Shown: one piece after another, positions 55,253 through 64,000 of the stretch | Numbering within the stretch: the stretch's first letter is position 1 | How the letters are laid out: the number at the start of each line of letters is the position of its first letter | Assembly: GCF_024628865.1 (NCBI RefSeq) | Contig: NZ_CP102384.1 | Span: 1,003,001-1,067,000 of the forward strand | Source of the DNA: Sphingopyxis sp. DBS4 | GTDB taxonomy: Bacteria; Pseudomonadota; Alphaproteobacteria; Sphingomonadales; Sphingomonadaceae | Length of the DNA: 64,000 bases | Reading direction: 5' to 3' | Notes under the pieces: generated by a model | What the model saw: only the letters and a program-made list of their open reading frames with translations | Databases searched by the model: none | What the model was told of the DNA's origin: nothing | Position numbers and translations under genes: made by a program

Positions 55253-57862
55253 ATGGTCACAGCCTTTAGGACAAATTTGCTTTGTGCCACCGCGCTATCG
55301 ATCGCGTGTGCGCTTGCAGTGCCGGCACATGCCCAGGACGCTGCATCGCAGGGCGAAAAGCCCGAGGCGCAGGAAGGTGGCCTTGAGACAATCGTCGTCA
55401 CGGCGCAGAAGCGCGAACAGAATTTGCAGGATGTTCCGGCCGCCGTTTCCGCCATAGGCGGCGAGACGCTGCGCACGCGCGGCATCACGGAGACCTCAGA
55501 CTTGATGGGCGCGATCCCCAGCCTGCAAGTCACCACTCCCTATGGTCGCACCCAACCGAATTTCTCGCTGCGCGGGATTTCAGTGGCGAACGAATTTTCC
55601 GCCTCCACTGCGTCGCCGGTTGGCGTCTATGTCGATGAAGTCTATCAGAGCTTCCGGGCGAGCCATGGCCTGCAACTCTATGACATCGACCGGGTCGAGG
55701 TACTGCGCGGACCGCAAGGAACACTCTACGGTCGCAACACCACGGGTGGCGCGATCAGCTTCTTCACGCGCAAGCCGGATCTGGGAGAGGCCAATGGCTA
55801 TCTGACCGCCGGCTATGCCAATTACGACACTTTCACGGTGCAGGGCGCCGCTGAAGCGACGCTGGTTCCCGACATCTTGGGCGTCCGCGTCGCCGGTACT
55901 TTTGCAAAAGGGGATGGTTGGCAGCGCAATGTACTGCCTGGGAATGAGCGCGACCTAGGGACCACCGATACGATCGGCGGTCGCATCTCGATCCGCTTCC
56001 GGCCCGATCCCGATCTCGACATCAATTTGAAGCTCTATGCCGCGAAGGACGATCCATGGGGCACCGCGCCCTATGCAGGTGGTCAACTCGCGGGCGGGCA
56101 GGATGCGCTCGGCTATTCGCGTTACGATCCGCAACCTTTCCTAGGCGGGCGGTTGCTGCGTGACAATGAGGTCGCAGTTGATCGGGTAGGTAAGAACATC
56201 AGCAAGTCGAAAGGGATAGCCCTCAACATCAAATGGGATGTCAGCGACCAATTCTCCGTCACCTCGATTACCGGCTACGACACCGGCGACTATATCAACA
56301 ATCCTGATGATTGCGATGGCGGCCCAGCCGATCTCTGCTCGATCGGCCTCACGTCGACGAGCAAGAATTTCAACCAGGATCTGCGTTTCAGCTATTCGAA
56401 CGACCGCCTCGATATCATTGCCGGCCTTTATTATGGCAGGGACAAGGTCAAGACGGTCAACTACCCGGACTTTTTCGGGGCGCTGAGGCCGCTGCTGCTT
56501 GGCGCCGGTCTTCCGGGCAGCTACAATAACGCCGCAATCGGAACGCCCGACGCGATCCGCTATATCCCAGCCTTTGCCGCCAATCCGGCGTTGGGGCCTG
56601 GCGATGCCGGATTCTGCGACGCGATCGAGATCAATCCCAACGGCTTCCTTGATGCACGCTCGCTGATTGCACTCCAGACCGACATCGCGATCAATAATAC
56701 GGGCAATGGCGGCATGGGGGGTAGCTTTTCGGCGGGCTGCGCCGGGGCAGGCGCGCCTCCGTTCACCCCGATCCTCGGCGAACAGCGTTTTGACGTGTCG
56801 CGCCCCTCGAAGGCGATCTACGGCGACGTAACCTGGAAAACGACCGAGCGGCTGACCGTGGCGGTGGGTGCACGCTACACCCAGGATAAGGTCAATTACC
56901 TTAACGGCAGCACTTTCCTCTATGCGCTCGACGGTACGACGCCGGTTGTCAACCTGATCCCCTACAGCAATCCATACAACCCCAATCTCGCGCCGCTTGA
57001 GCAGCGCGAAAAGGCAAACAGGCTAACCGGCCGTATCAATGTCAGCTATGAGTTCGCCGATGATATCATGGGCTATCTCCAGTACAGTCGCGGTTACCGC
57101 AGCGGCAGCTTCAACGGGCTTGCCTATCAGGGCGTCAATCAAGTCTATTATATCCAGCCTGAAAAGGTGAATGCATATGAGGCGGGGCTCAAAACCCGGC
57201 TGTTCGATCGCCGCGTCCAACTTAACCTCGCGGGCTTCTACTACGAGTATTCGAATCACCAAGTAACGCAGGTGGTTGGCGCTACAACCTTCACGCGCAG
57301 CGCCAATGGTCGCCTGTTCGGTGGCGACGCCGAACTCGCCTGGCAGGTGGCCGATACGTTGCGTTTCGATGCTTCGCTGGGCTATCTCAACAGCAAGTAC
57401 AAAGGCAATGTGATCGATCCGGCAAACCCGGCAAGCCCGACATTGAACGTCAACGGCAATCCCTTCCCGAACGCGCCGGAGGTTACGTTCCAGGCCGGAT
57501 TCGACTGGGATATGATCGATGACGGCACCAACAAGCTGACCTTGCGCGGTGATGCGTCCTACATGGGCAAGTACTATTTTGATCCGTTCAAGAATTATGG
57601 GCAGACACCGTGCGATACACCCCCAGCGGGATCGAACATAACGCTCGCGGGTAAGGCGATTACATGCGCAAATCCGGGCTACTGGCTCGCCAATGCGCGA
57701 TTAACCTATGCGCACGACAATATGTCGGTTAGCTTGTGGGCGAAGAATCTGTTCGACAAATATTACTACACCTACGGCCTCAACATGAACGTGTTCGGCT
57801 ACGATTATCTGAACCGCGGCATGCCGCGCACTTATGGCGTCGAAGCGACAGTCAAGTTCTGA
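55253..57862 (+). CDS. TonB-dependent receptor (copy 2)
   Basis: 869 aa, identical in sequence to the protein encoded at 37723-40332: signal peptide ending PAHAQ, TonB-box-like ETIVVTAQKR, plug and complete barrel. It carries the same ribosome site and upstream 32-bp box, so it should be expressed like copy 1 and double the receptor dose. No difference from copy 1 was found. Confidence 0.93.
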   Translation: MVTAFRTNLLCATALSIACALAVPAHAQDAASQGEKPEAQEGGLETIVVTAQKREQNLQDVPAAVSAIGGETLRTRGITETSDLMGAIPSLQVTTPYGRTQPNFSLRGISVANEFSASTASPVGVYVDEVYQSFRASHGLQLYDIDRVEVLRGPQGTLYGRNTTGGAISFFTRKPDLGEANGYLTAGYANYDTFTVQGAAEATLVPDILGVRVAGTFAKGDGWQRNVLPGNERDLGTTDTIGGRISIRFRPDPDLDINLKLYAAKDDPWGTAPYAGGQLAGGQDALGYSRYDPQPFLGGRLLRDNEVAVDRVGKNISKSKGIALNIKWDVSDQFSVTSITGYDTGDYINNPDDCDGGPADLCSIGLTSTSKNFNQDLRFSYSNDRLDIIAGLYYGRDKVKTVNYPDFFGALRPLLLGAGLPGSYNNAAIGTPDAIRYIPAFAANPALGPGDAGFCDAIEINPNGFLDARSLIALQTDIAINNTGNGGMGGSFSAGCAGAGAPPFTPILGEQRFDVSRPSKAIYGDVTWKTTERLTVAVGARYTQDKVNYLNGSTFLYALDGTTPVVNLIPYSNPYNPNLAPLEQREKANRLTGRINVSYEFADDIMGYLQYSRGYRSGSFNGLAYQGVNQVYYIQPEKVNAYEAGLKTRLFDRRVQLNLAGFYYEYSNHQVTQVVGATTFTRSANGRLFGGDAELAWQVADTLRFDASLGYLNSKYKGNVIDPANPASPTLNVNGNPFPNAPEVTFQAGFDWDMIDDGTNKLTLRGDASYMGKYYFDPFKNYGQTPCDTPPAGSNITLAGKAITCANPGYWLANARLTYAHDNMSVSLWAKNLFDKYYYTYGLNMNVFGYDYLNRGMPRTYGVEATVKF

Positions 57863-57947
57863 TCGCTGCTGCGACGGGGGCGGCGGGCATCCTCTCCCGC
57901 CCGCTGCCCCCGATTTTTCGACCTGACTTTCAGACCGAGGAGCATCC

Positions 57948-58091
57948 ATGATACGTTCCACCGGCAACGGTCCCTCATTCATCGGCACGGCGTACAGAAT
58001 CGAGCGCGCTGCGATCACTGAGATCGGCGCAGCTGAAAGCACCGCCCAGGCGAGCAGCGCCGAGCGGCCGGCGCGCCTCCGGACGATTTAA
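57948..58091 (+). CDS. 47-aa ORF, copy 2
   Basis: Same 47 codons, GAGGAG ribosome site and one-base spacing to the next GTG as at 40418-40561. Identity of the duplicate says nothing about selection. Confidence 0.5.
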   Translation: MIRSTGNGPSFIGTAYRIERAAITEIGAAESTAQASSAERPARLRTI

Positions 58092-58092
58092 C

Positions 58093-59517
58093 GTGGATGC
58101 GTCTTGGAACAGAACTGAGCTGGAACGAATTTTCGCGACCCAACGCGAAGGGACGCGTGAGCAGGTTTCGCGCAGCTACGAAGAACGCATGGACCTGCTC
58201 GGGCGCCTTGGCCGGATATTTGAGCAGCACAGAGACGAATTGGTCGATGCCGTTGCCGCCGATTTCGGCATTCGATCCCGCTACGAGACTATCCTGCTCG
58301 ACCTGATGCTTGGCATATCGGAAATTAAATTTGCGCGCCGCAATCTGAAGACGTGGCTGAGGCCGCGGCGGGTGAAGACTGACATCTTCGGCCTTCCCGG
58401 TTCATCGCGCCTGGTCCCCCAGCCCCTAGGTGTGGTGGGCGTTCTCGGCACGTGGAACTATCCGCTCGGCACCATATTCGTTGGCGCGGCCGGTGCATTG
58501 GCGGCCGGCAACCGCGTGATCGCAAAGCCGAGCGAAGTTTCCGCCAACGCCGCCGAAGCCAGCGAGCGGCTTGTGCGCCGGTATTTCGCCGAAGAGGAAT
58601 TCGCGATTGTCCAGGGCGGGCCCGACATGGCACAGGCGATGACGGCCCTACCTTTCGACCATATTCTCTTCACCGGTTCACCCGCGGTTGGCCGCAAAGT
58701 CTATGAAGCGGCGGCTGCCAACCTTACACCTGTTACTCTGGAACTTGGCGGCAAATGCCCTGCCATCGTGGGCAAGGGTGCATCGCTTGCACAAGTCTGT
58801 GAAAGCTTAGTGTTCGGCAAGCTGCTCAACGCCGGCCAGACCTGCATCGCCGCTGACTATGCCTTCGTCCATGTCGATCAGATGGAAAGCTTCGTCGCCG
58901 CACTCCGCGCTCAGGTTGCCAAATGCTACCCCAACGCGGCAAGCAACCCCGATTTCACCAGTATCATCAATGACCGACAGTTCGCGCGGCTCCAAGGTTT
59001 GCTCGATGATGCCGAAGCCAAGGGCGCGACGGTGCTCAACCTCTCGGACAACGGCGATGGAACGCTTCCTGAACGGCATCGGATCGTGCCGTTGGCGGTT
59101 CTCGACGTTACCGATGACATGGCGATGATGCAGGAGGAGATTTTCGGACCGATCCTGCCGATCATGCCATATCGCTCCGAAGACGATCTCATTCGCTACG
59201 TAAACCGGCATGAGCGCCCGCTGGCGCTCTATTATTTTGGCGACGAAAGTGAGGAACGGCGCAAGATCATTTCCGAAACGCACGCTGGCGGCGTGACTCT
59301 CAACGGCACGGTCATGCACGTCTTCCAGCGCCGGCTGCCTTTCGGTGGCATCGGACAGAGCGGCATCGGTGCCTATACCGGCGTCGCCAGTTTCGAGCGC
59401 TTCACTCATTACAAGCCGGTGTTCTCTCAGCCGAAACTCAGCCTGCTTGGTCAACTTCTGCCACCCTATTCGAGCAAGACCGAAGGACTACTCAACATCT
59501 TCGAAAAGATCCTCTGA
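58093..59517 (+). CDS. Aldehyde dehydrogenase (copy 2)
   Basis: 474 aa, identical to the product of 40563-41987, with GTG start and intact N122, K145, E217 and C251. Same coupling to the short ORF upstream. It oxidises the aldehyde from the following GMC enzyme. Confidence 0.92.
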   Translation: MDASWNRTELERIFATQREGTREQVSRSYEERMDLLGRLGRIFEQHRDELVDAVAADFGIRSRYETILLDLMLGISEIKFARRNLKTWLRPRRVKTDIFGLPGSSRLVPQPLGVVGVLGTWNYPLGTIFVGAAGALAAGNRVIAKPSEVSANAAEASERLVRRYFAEEEFAIVQGGPDMAQAMTALPFDHILFTGSPAVGRKVYEAAAANLTPVTLELGGKCPAIVGKGASLAQVCESLVFGKLLNAGQTCIAADYAFVHVDQMESFVAALRAQVAKCYPNAASNPDFTSIINDRQFARLQGLLDDAEAKGATVLNLSDNGDGTLPERHRIVPLAVLDVTDDMAMMQEEIFGPILPIMPYRSEDDLIRYVNRHERPLALYYFGDESEERRKIISETHAGGVTLNGTVMHVFQRRLPFGGIGQSGIGAYTGVASFERFTHYKPVFSQPKLSLLGQLLPPYSSKTEGLLNIFEKIL

Positions 59518-59593
59518 CGTGGCTGCGGCGGTTGATGCTGGCATGTTGCATGACGCCGGGTCGCCAGCATGGGTCGAATGACAAGGGAAGCAA

Positions 59594-61228
59594 ATGGCTG
59601 ACTATGTAATTATTGGAGGTGGGTCGTCGGGCGGCGTTATCGCCAGCCGGTTGTCCGAGGACCCCGATGTCACCGTTTGCCTGCTCGAGGCAGGCGGCCC
59701 AGGCACCTCGCCGCTTGTGTCCACGCCCGGCGCTTTTGCGGCGCTGATCCAAGACTATCGGATCAATACGCTCAACTGGCGGTTCAACACCGACCCTTCA
59801 AAGGCGCTCAACGACCGCCGCCTCTACAATCCGCGCGGGAAGATGCTGGGTGGATCGAGCGGTATGAACGGGATGGTCTATATCCGCGGCGACCGGTCGG
59901 ATTTCGACCACTGGGCCGAACTCGGCAACGACGGCTGGGGTTACAACGATGTCCTGTCCTATTTCCGCAAGGCTGAGAATAATGAGCGCGGTGAGGATGA
60001 GTTTCACGGCTCGTCGGGACCGCTTCACGTATCCAACGGCAAGCGCGAATTCGATGTCTATGATGCTTTCATCGAGGCGGCGACTGGACTGGACCATCAA
60101 GCCAATCCGGACTTCAATGGGGCCAGCCAGGAAGGTGTCGGCATCTATCAGTTTACCGTGAAGGACGGGAAGCGCGCCAGCGTGAAGGCGTGTTACCTTG
60201 ATCCGGTGATGGGCAGGCGCGGCAACCTCCGCGTCGAAGTACATGCCCGCGTCCATCGTATCAGGTTTGAGGGCAACCGCGCGGTGGCAGTCGAGTATTC
60301 CCAGGACGGGCAGTTGAAGACGATCCCGTGCGAAAAGGAAGTCATTGTCAGCGGCGGCGCCTATAATTCGCCCCAACTGTTGATGCTTTCCGGTATCGGA
60401 CCGCGTGATGAGTTGGAGAAGCATGGAATCGAAGTGATTCATGATATTCCCGGTGTCGGCCAGAATCTTCACGACCATCCTGACCTGATGCTGATCTACC
60501 AGTCGAAGAAGCGGCTCGGGATCGCACTCAATGTCGTTGGCGCGATCAAGACCGTGCGAGACCTATTCCAGTATCTCACGCAAAGGAAAAGCTGGCTGGC
60601 ATCGCCGCCCACGGCTGCAGGCGGTTTCTTGCGATCCGCGCCGGGGCAGAACCGGGCGGATTGCCAGGTCCATGTCGTGCCGGTCGCCTATCGCGACCAT
60701 GCGCGCGACTACAAGCTGATGACGAAATGGGGCTATACGATCATTCTCAATATTGGGCGCCCAAAGAGCCGCGGCTGGGTTGCCTTACATGACTCAAACC
60801 CCGAATCCGATCCCAAGATCGACCTCAATCTCTTGAGTCATCCCGACGACCTCAAGACGTTGCGCAATGCCTTCCGTGTCGTGCAGGAGATCCTGCATTC
60901 GGATCGCATGAAGGCGATGATGAAACGGCCTCTCTATCCTGACCGCTACCTTGAAACTGATGAAGAGATCGACGCCTATATCCGGGCAGAAGCCAATCAT
61001 GCTTATCATCCGGTGGGAACATGCAAGATGGGCACCGACGAGATGGCGGTGGTCGACAACCGCCTGCGCGTTCACGGCCTCGCAAATATCCGCGTGGCCG
61101 ATGCCTCGATCATGCCATCAGTCGTCAACGGCAACACCAATGCAACCTGCATCATGATCGGCGAGAAAGCCGCCGACATGATCCGGCACGATAATATGAG
61201 CAGCAAGAATAGCATCGCAGAATATTGA
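59594..61228 (+). CDS. GMC-family FAD alcohol dehydrogenase/oxidase (copy 2)
   Basis: 544 aa, identical to the product of 42064-43698, with the FAD-binding GGGSSGG, both GMC signatures and catalytic H472/N514 intact. Substrate class: primary alcohol. The same AAGGGA ribosome site is present. Confidence 0.93.
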   Translation: MADYVIIGGGSSGGVIASRLSEDPDVTVCLLEAGGPGTSPLVSTPGAFAALIQDYRINTLNWRFNTDPSKALNDRRLYNPRGKMLGGSSGMNGMVYIRGDRSDFDHWAELGNDGWGYNDVLSYFRKAENNERGEDEFHGSSGPLHVSNGKREFDVYDAFIEAATGLDHQANPDFNGASQEGVGIYQFTVKDGKRASVKACYLDPVMGRRGNLRVEVHARVHRIRFEGNRAVAVEYSQDGQLKTIPCEKEVIVSGGAYNSPQLLMLSGIGPRDELEKHGIEVIHDIPGVGQNLHDHPDLMLIYQSKKRLGIALNVVGAIKTVRDLFQYLTQRKSWLASPPTAAGGFLRSAPGQNRADCQVHVVPVAYRDHARDYKLMTKWGYTIILNIGRPKSRGWVALHDSNPESDPKIDLNLLSHPDDLKTLRNAFRVVQEILHSDRMKAMMKRPLYPDRYLETDEEIDAYIRAEANHAYHPVGTCKMGTDEMAVVDNRLRVHGLANIRVADASIMPSVVNGNTNATCIMIGEKAADMIRHDNMSSKNSIAEY

Positions 61229-61237
61229 ATTGGACGA
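61206..61237 (+). promoter_or_regulatory. Conserved 32-bp box C, copy 2
   Basis: Exact duplicate of 43676-43707 before the copy-2 ligase gene. Confidence 0.55.
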
Positions 61238-61357
61238 TTGGATCAATGCTGCAGACACAGATGCTTACGAAAAGAAGTCCGGAGAGGCCTATCGCATGTC
61301 AGTTTATTATGTGTCGACTGCGCCATTGTGGGCGAGCGCCTTAGAGGAGCGCGGCTG

Positions 61358-62902
61358 ATGGACGTCCGTACGCAAATACGTCGCGCCGCACGTTATTTCG
61401 CCCAGCAAGAGGCTCTCGTTCACGGCCACAGGCGGTTGACTTTCTCGGAAGCCTGGTTGCGCGGCGTGAAGCTCGCAAATGCTCTTGCGGAGTGCGGCCT
61501 TCAACCGGGTGACCGGATTGCTACGCTGGAGAAGAACTCCATCGAGGCCGCCGACATCATACTGGCGGCTGCCATTGGAAACTATACGCGTGTTCCTCTC
61601 TATGCGCGCAACCGATGTGAAGCGCACGCCCATATGATCGCGAGTACCGGATCTCGGTTGGCGCTGGTCGATGAGGCATTGGCTTCGGAGTTGGCGGGGC
61701 TGGATGCCCAAGCTCCGACGCTTGAGCGGATCATTATCCGCGATCACAACTATGAGAATTGGTTGGCGACAGCCTCGGACCGGGATCCCGATCCCGTCGT
61801 CGCGCCGGAGGACTATTGTGTCATCCGCCACACCGGCGGCACGACGGGCAAACCCAAGGGCGTTGCCTATCGGCACCGTTCATGGATGACGATCTCCGCC
61901 GCATTTTTCAGCATCGGCCCCCAAGTGGCTCCAGGGGATGCCATTCTGCATGTCGGCCCGTTGTCCCATGCATCGGGCTTCCTGTTCGTGCCGGCCTGGT
62001 ATTGCGGCGCCCGCAACGTGATGATGGACGGCTTCGATCCAGCGTCCTTTCTTGACACTCTCGAGCAGGAACGGATCAGCCATGCCTTTGTAGCCCCCAC
62101 CATGCTCAATGCCATAGTGCATCACGACGGGGCATATGGCCGCCACTTTCCGAATTTGAAGTTTCTGCTGAGTGCTTCAGCGCCGATCTCCGAGCCGACG
62201 CTTCGCAAGTCGTGCCAGATATTCGGGAATCATGTTCTTCATTCGGGCTATGGACAGACCGAAATCCTGCCCATCGCGTCTATGGGGCCCAACGAGTGGT
62301 TCGGCGAATTTGAAGGTTCTGCCCCAATTCGGGCGGTCGGACGTCCCATGAGCGGCGCCGATATCGAAATCCGTAACGAGGACGGAAAGGTGCTGGGACC
62401 AAACGAGCCCGGCGAGATCGTCGCACGGTTCGAAAATGGCCAGATGGAGGAATTCTGGAACGATCCGGAGGAAACCGCCCGGCGCATGGAAGATGGCTGG
62501 GTCAAAACCGGCGATGTCGGCATGATCGACACAAACGGATTTTTGTATCTGCTCGATCGCAACAACGACATGATCGTGTCAGGCGGCTTCAATATCTATC
62601 CCACCGAAATCGAAAACGTAATTGCCGACCATCCCGGTGTACTCGAGGTCGCGGTCTTTGGCGTGCCCCATGAAAAATGGGGTGAAACGCCGCTTGCAAT
62701 GGTGCGTGTCAAGCCCGGAGCACAAATCACGGAGACCGAGATAATAGATTTGGTGCGCCAGCGTCTGGGCTCCGCAAAAAAGCCAAGCAAGGTCGTTTTT
62801 ACCGCCGAGCCACTGCCGTTGAGCAATGTCGGAAAGGTGCTTCGTTCAAAGCTTCGAGAGCCCTATTGGGCGGGCCAGGACCGGCGCATTTCGGGGGCAT
62901 GA
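61358..62902 (+). CDS. AMP-forming acyl-CoA ligase (copy 2)
   Basis: 514 aa, identical to the product of 43828-45372: P-loop at 158-168 and catalytic K493 are intact. Same upstream box C and Shine-Dalgarno sequence. Confidence 0.93.
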   Translation: MDVRTQIRRAARYFAQQEALVHGHRRLTFSEAWLRGVKLANALAECGLQPGDRIATLEKNSIEAADIILAAAIGNYTRVPLYARNRCEAHAHMIASTGSRLALVDEALASELAGLDAQAPTLERIIIRDHNYENWLATASDRDPDPVVAPEDYCVIRHTGGTTGKPKGVAYRHRSWMTISAAFFSIGPQVAPGDAILHVGPLSHASGFLFVPAWYCGARNVMMDGFDPASFLDTLEQERISHAFVAPTMLNAIVHHDGAYGRHFPNLKFLLSASAPISEPTLRKSCQIFGNHVLHSGYGQTEILPIASMGPNEWFGEFEGSAPIRAVGRPMSGADIEIRNEDGKVLGPNEPGEIVARFENGQMEEFWNDPEETARRMEDGWVKTGDVGMIDTNGFLYLLDRNNDMIVSGGFNIYPTEIENVIADHPGVLEVAVFGVPHEKWGETPLAMVRVKPGAQITETEIIDLVRQRLGSAKKPSKVVFTAEPLPLSNVGKVLRSKLREPYWAGQDRRISGA

Positions 62903-62968
62903 CCGACGCAGCCATCCTAGCCACATCCTCTATTCCGGTGACCGCCTGCCGGCGCGCGGGAGACTGCA

Positions 62969-63763
62969 ATGGATTATGAATACATCCTGGTTGAGCAACG
63001 CGGCCCAGCGCTTTGGGTGACCCTCAACCGGCCGGCAGCGTTGAACAGTCTGTCGTTGGCTTTGGCCGAGGAACTAGCCGCAGCGATCGAGGCAGCGGAA
63101 GCAGATGCGACGGTGCGCGCTTGCATTCTTACCGGCGCCGGACGGGCGTTTTGCGCTGGCGCGGATCTGCTCGCAATTGGCGATGGAACAGGCGGACAAA
63201 CTCTCGCCGAACGCTTAAATCTGTTTCTGCCGCGGCTCGGTCAGGCTTTTAACAGGATCGAGACGTCGCGCCTTCCGATAATTGCGGCGGTCAACGGCCT
63301 TACGCTCGCCGGCGGCTTGGAACTGGTGTTGTGCTGTGATCTCGTCATTGCCGCGCACCCGGCCAGATTTGGCGACGCCCATGCAAATTACGGCCTGTTG
63401 CCCGGCGGTGGAGGGTCGGTTCGACTCCCTAGGAAGATCGGCGAAGCGCGTGCGAAACATCTGATGATGACCGGCGGGACCATCTCGGCTGCCGAGATGA
63501 AGGAAGCCGGACTCGTGACCCAACTGGTTGCTCCCGAGGATCTCATTGCGGCAGCGCAAGCGCTGGTAGAATCTCTTGCAGAAAAGAGCCGGCCAGGGCT
63601 CGCCTACATGAAGCAGCTAGTCCGCGCTGCGCAGGATAGCTCGCTCGAAGTCGGGCTGCGTCAGGAACTCGAAGCCATGGCTGCTTACGCCTTGTCCAAC
63701 GACATTGTCGAAGGACTGGCGGCATTCCGGGAGAAGCGGAAGCCCGATTTTTCCGACCGGTGA
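62969..63763 (+). CDS. Enoyl-CoA hydratase/isomerase family protein (copy 2)
   Basis: 264 aa, identical to the product of 45439-46233, including E118 and the unusual H138 at the second Glu position. The substitution is therefore not a random read error in one copy, unless the copies were assembled from the same reads. Confidence 0.88.
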   Translation: MDYEYILVEQRGPALWVTLNRPAALNSLSLALAEELAAAIEAAEADATVRACILTGAGRAFCAGADLLAIGDGTGGQTLAERLNLFLPRLGQAFNRIETSRLPIIAAVNGLTLAGGLELVLCCDLVIAAHPARFGDAHANYGLLPGGGGSVRLPRKIGEARAKHLMMTGGTISAAEMKEAGLVTQLVAPEDLIAAAQALVESLAEKSRPGLAYMKQLVRAAQDSSLEVGLRQELEAMAAYALSNDIVEGLAAFREKRKPDFSDR

Positions 63764-63806
63764 GACCTGATCGGATGCGGAACACATTGGAAGAATGGAT
63801 CAACGA

Positions 63807-64000
63807 ATGACCGACATATTCGTCATGGGGGTTGGGATGACCCCGTTCGGAAAACAGTTCGACAAGAGCCTGAAAATGCTCTGCGCCGAAGCTTCGTCGC
63901 AGGCCTTTTCCGACGCAGGATGCACCGCCGGCGATGTCGAAGCCATCTTCTTCGGCAATTGCGTCCAGGGGCATATGGAGGGCCAGGACATGATCCGCGG
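63807..64000 (+). CDS. SCP2-type thiolase (copy 2), cut by the window end
   Basis: The first 64 codons are identical to the copy-1 thiolase gene starting at 46277. The nucleophile Cys lies beyond the edge. The rest of copy 2 (ACAD, SDR, receptor, LysR, racemase) is predicted to follow outside the window. Confidence 0.9.
   Translation, partial: MTDIFVMGVGMTPFGKQFDKSLKMLCAEASSQAFSDAGCTAGDVEAIFFGNCVQGHMEGQDMIR

Larger units (their letters stand above)
29055..64000. mobile_element. Genomic island inserted at tRNA-Met (left end; right end outside window)
   Basis: A P4-type integrase starts 190 bp after the tRNA 3' end, followed only by accessory catabolic, transport and regulator genes, two pseudogenes and a large duplication. 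I saw no second copy of the tRNA 3' end in the window, so attR must lie beyond 64000, or the later part (from 37201) is a separate insertion. Reading the sequence suggests somewhat lower GC than in the core; this was not calculated. Confidence 0.6.
54732..64000. repeat. Copy 2 of the tandem duplication (partial)
   Basis: 9269 bp visible, cut by the window edge inside the thiolase gene. Identical to copy 1 wherever compared after about 54861, and directly abutting copy 1 in the same orientation. Confidence 0.93.

Noticed and set aside
37201..64000. Duplication as a simple assembly artefact
   Set aside because: Not excluded, but the left border of copy 2 differs in sequence and context from copy 1, which a mere duplicated contig would not show.
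29055..64000. attR (second copy of the tRNA 3' end)
   Set aside because: No copy of the T-arm/acceptor sequence was seen after 29054 in the window.

Overview
The window looks like part of a Sphingomonadales chromosome, most likely Sphingopyxis or a close relative. This is inferred from the GC-rich coding style, the gene order (truA-fmt-recR-def, hrcA-grpE, rph-rdgB-hemW, rsmI-yraN-gshB), several families of intergenic palindromes and the abundance of TonB-dependent receptors. No 16S gene or other decisive marker is present.

Region 1 (1-28977) is core genome. It holds translation and protein-maturation genes (truA, fmt, def, infC, rsmI), DNA repair and recombination (recR, uvrB, xerC), heat shock (hrcA, grpE), RNA and nucleotide housekeeping (rph, rdgB), hemW, gshB, fatty-acid synthesis (acpP, fabF), cell-wall enzymes (mltG, an LpoA-like lipoprotein) and some less characterised membrane, lipoprotein and hydrolase genes. 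Short intergenic palindromes of at least five sequence families separate many of these genes.

Region 2 (28978-37178) starts with a tRNA with anticodon CAT. A P4-type tyrosine integrase follows 190 bp downstream, the usual left end of a genomic island. The first cargo is a TetR-controlled set: amidohydrolase, TonB-dependent receptor, HxGTHxDxPxH cyclase-fold hydrolase and BKACE-family beta-keto-acid cleavage enzyme. A TetR-type operator sits between the -35 and -10 of the promoter. The genes suggest uptake and hydrolysis of a cyclic or amide substrate that ends in a beta-keto acid.

Region 3 (37201-64000) is a catabolic unit of about 17.53 kb followed directly by a second copy, of which 9.27 kb is visible. 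As far as compared, the copies agree exactly apart from a diverged first 60-130 bp. One unit carries: TonB receptor, a 47-codon ORF, aldehyde dehydrogenase, GMC alcohol dehydrogenase, acyl-CoA ligase, crotonase, SCP2-type thiolase, acyl-CoA dehydrogenase, MFE-2-type SDR, a second TonB receptor broken by one stop codon, a frameshifted LysR regulator and alpha-methylacyl-CoA racemase. Together they can be read as alcohol to aldehyde to acid to CoA ester, followed by beta-oxidation of a 2-methyl-branched chain, a bacterial parallel to peroxisomal branched-chain oxidation. A conserved 32-bp sequence lies before both TonB receptors, before the ligase and in the LysR/racemase gap, and is the best candidate for the LysR operator. 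The substrate cannot be named from sequence. The right end of the island and of copy 2 lie outside the window.
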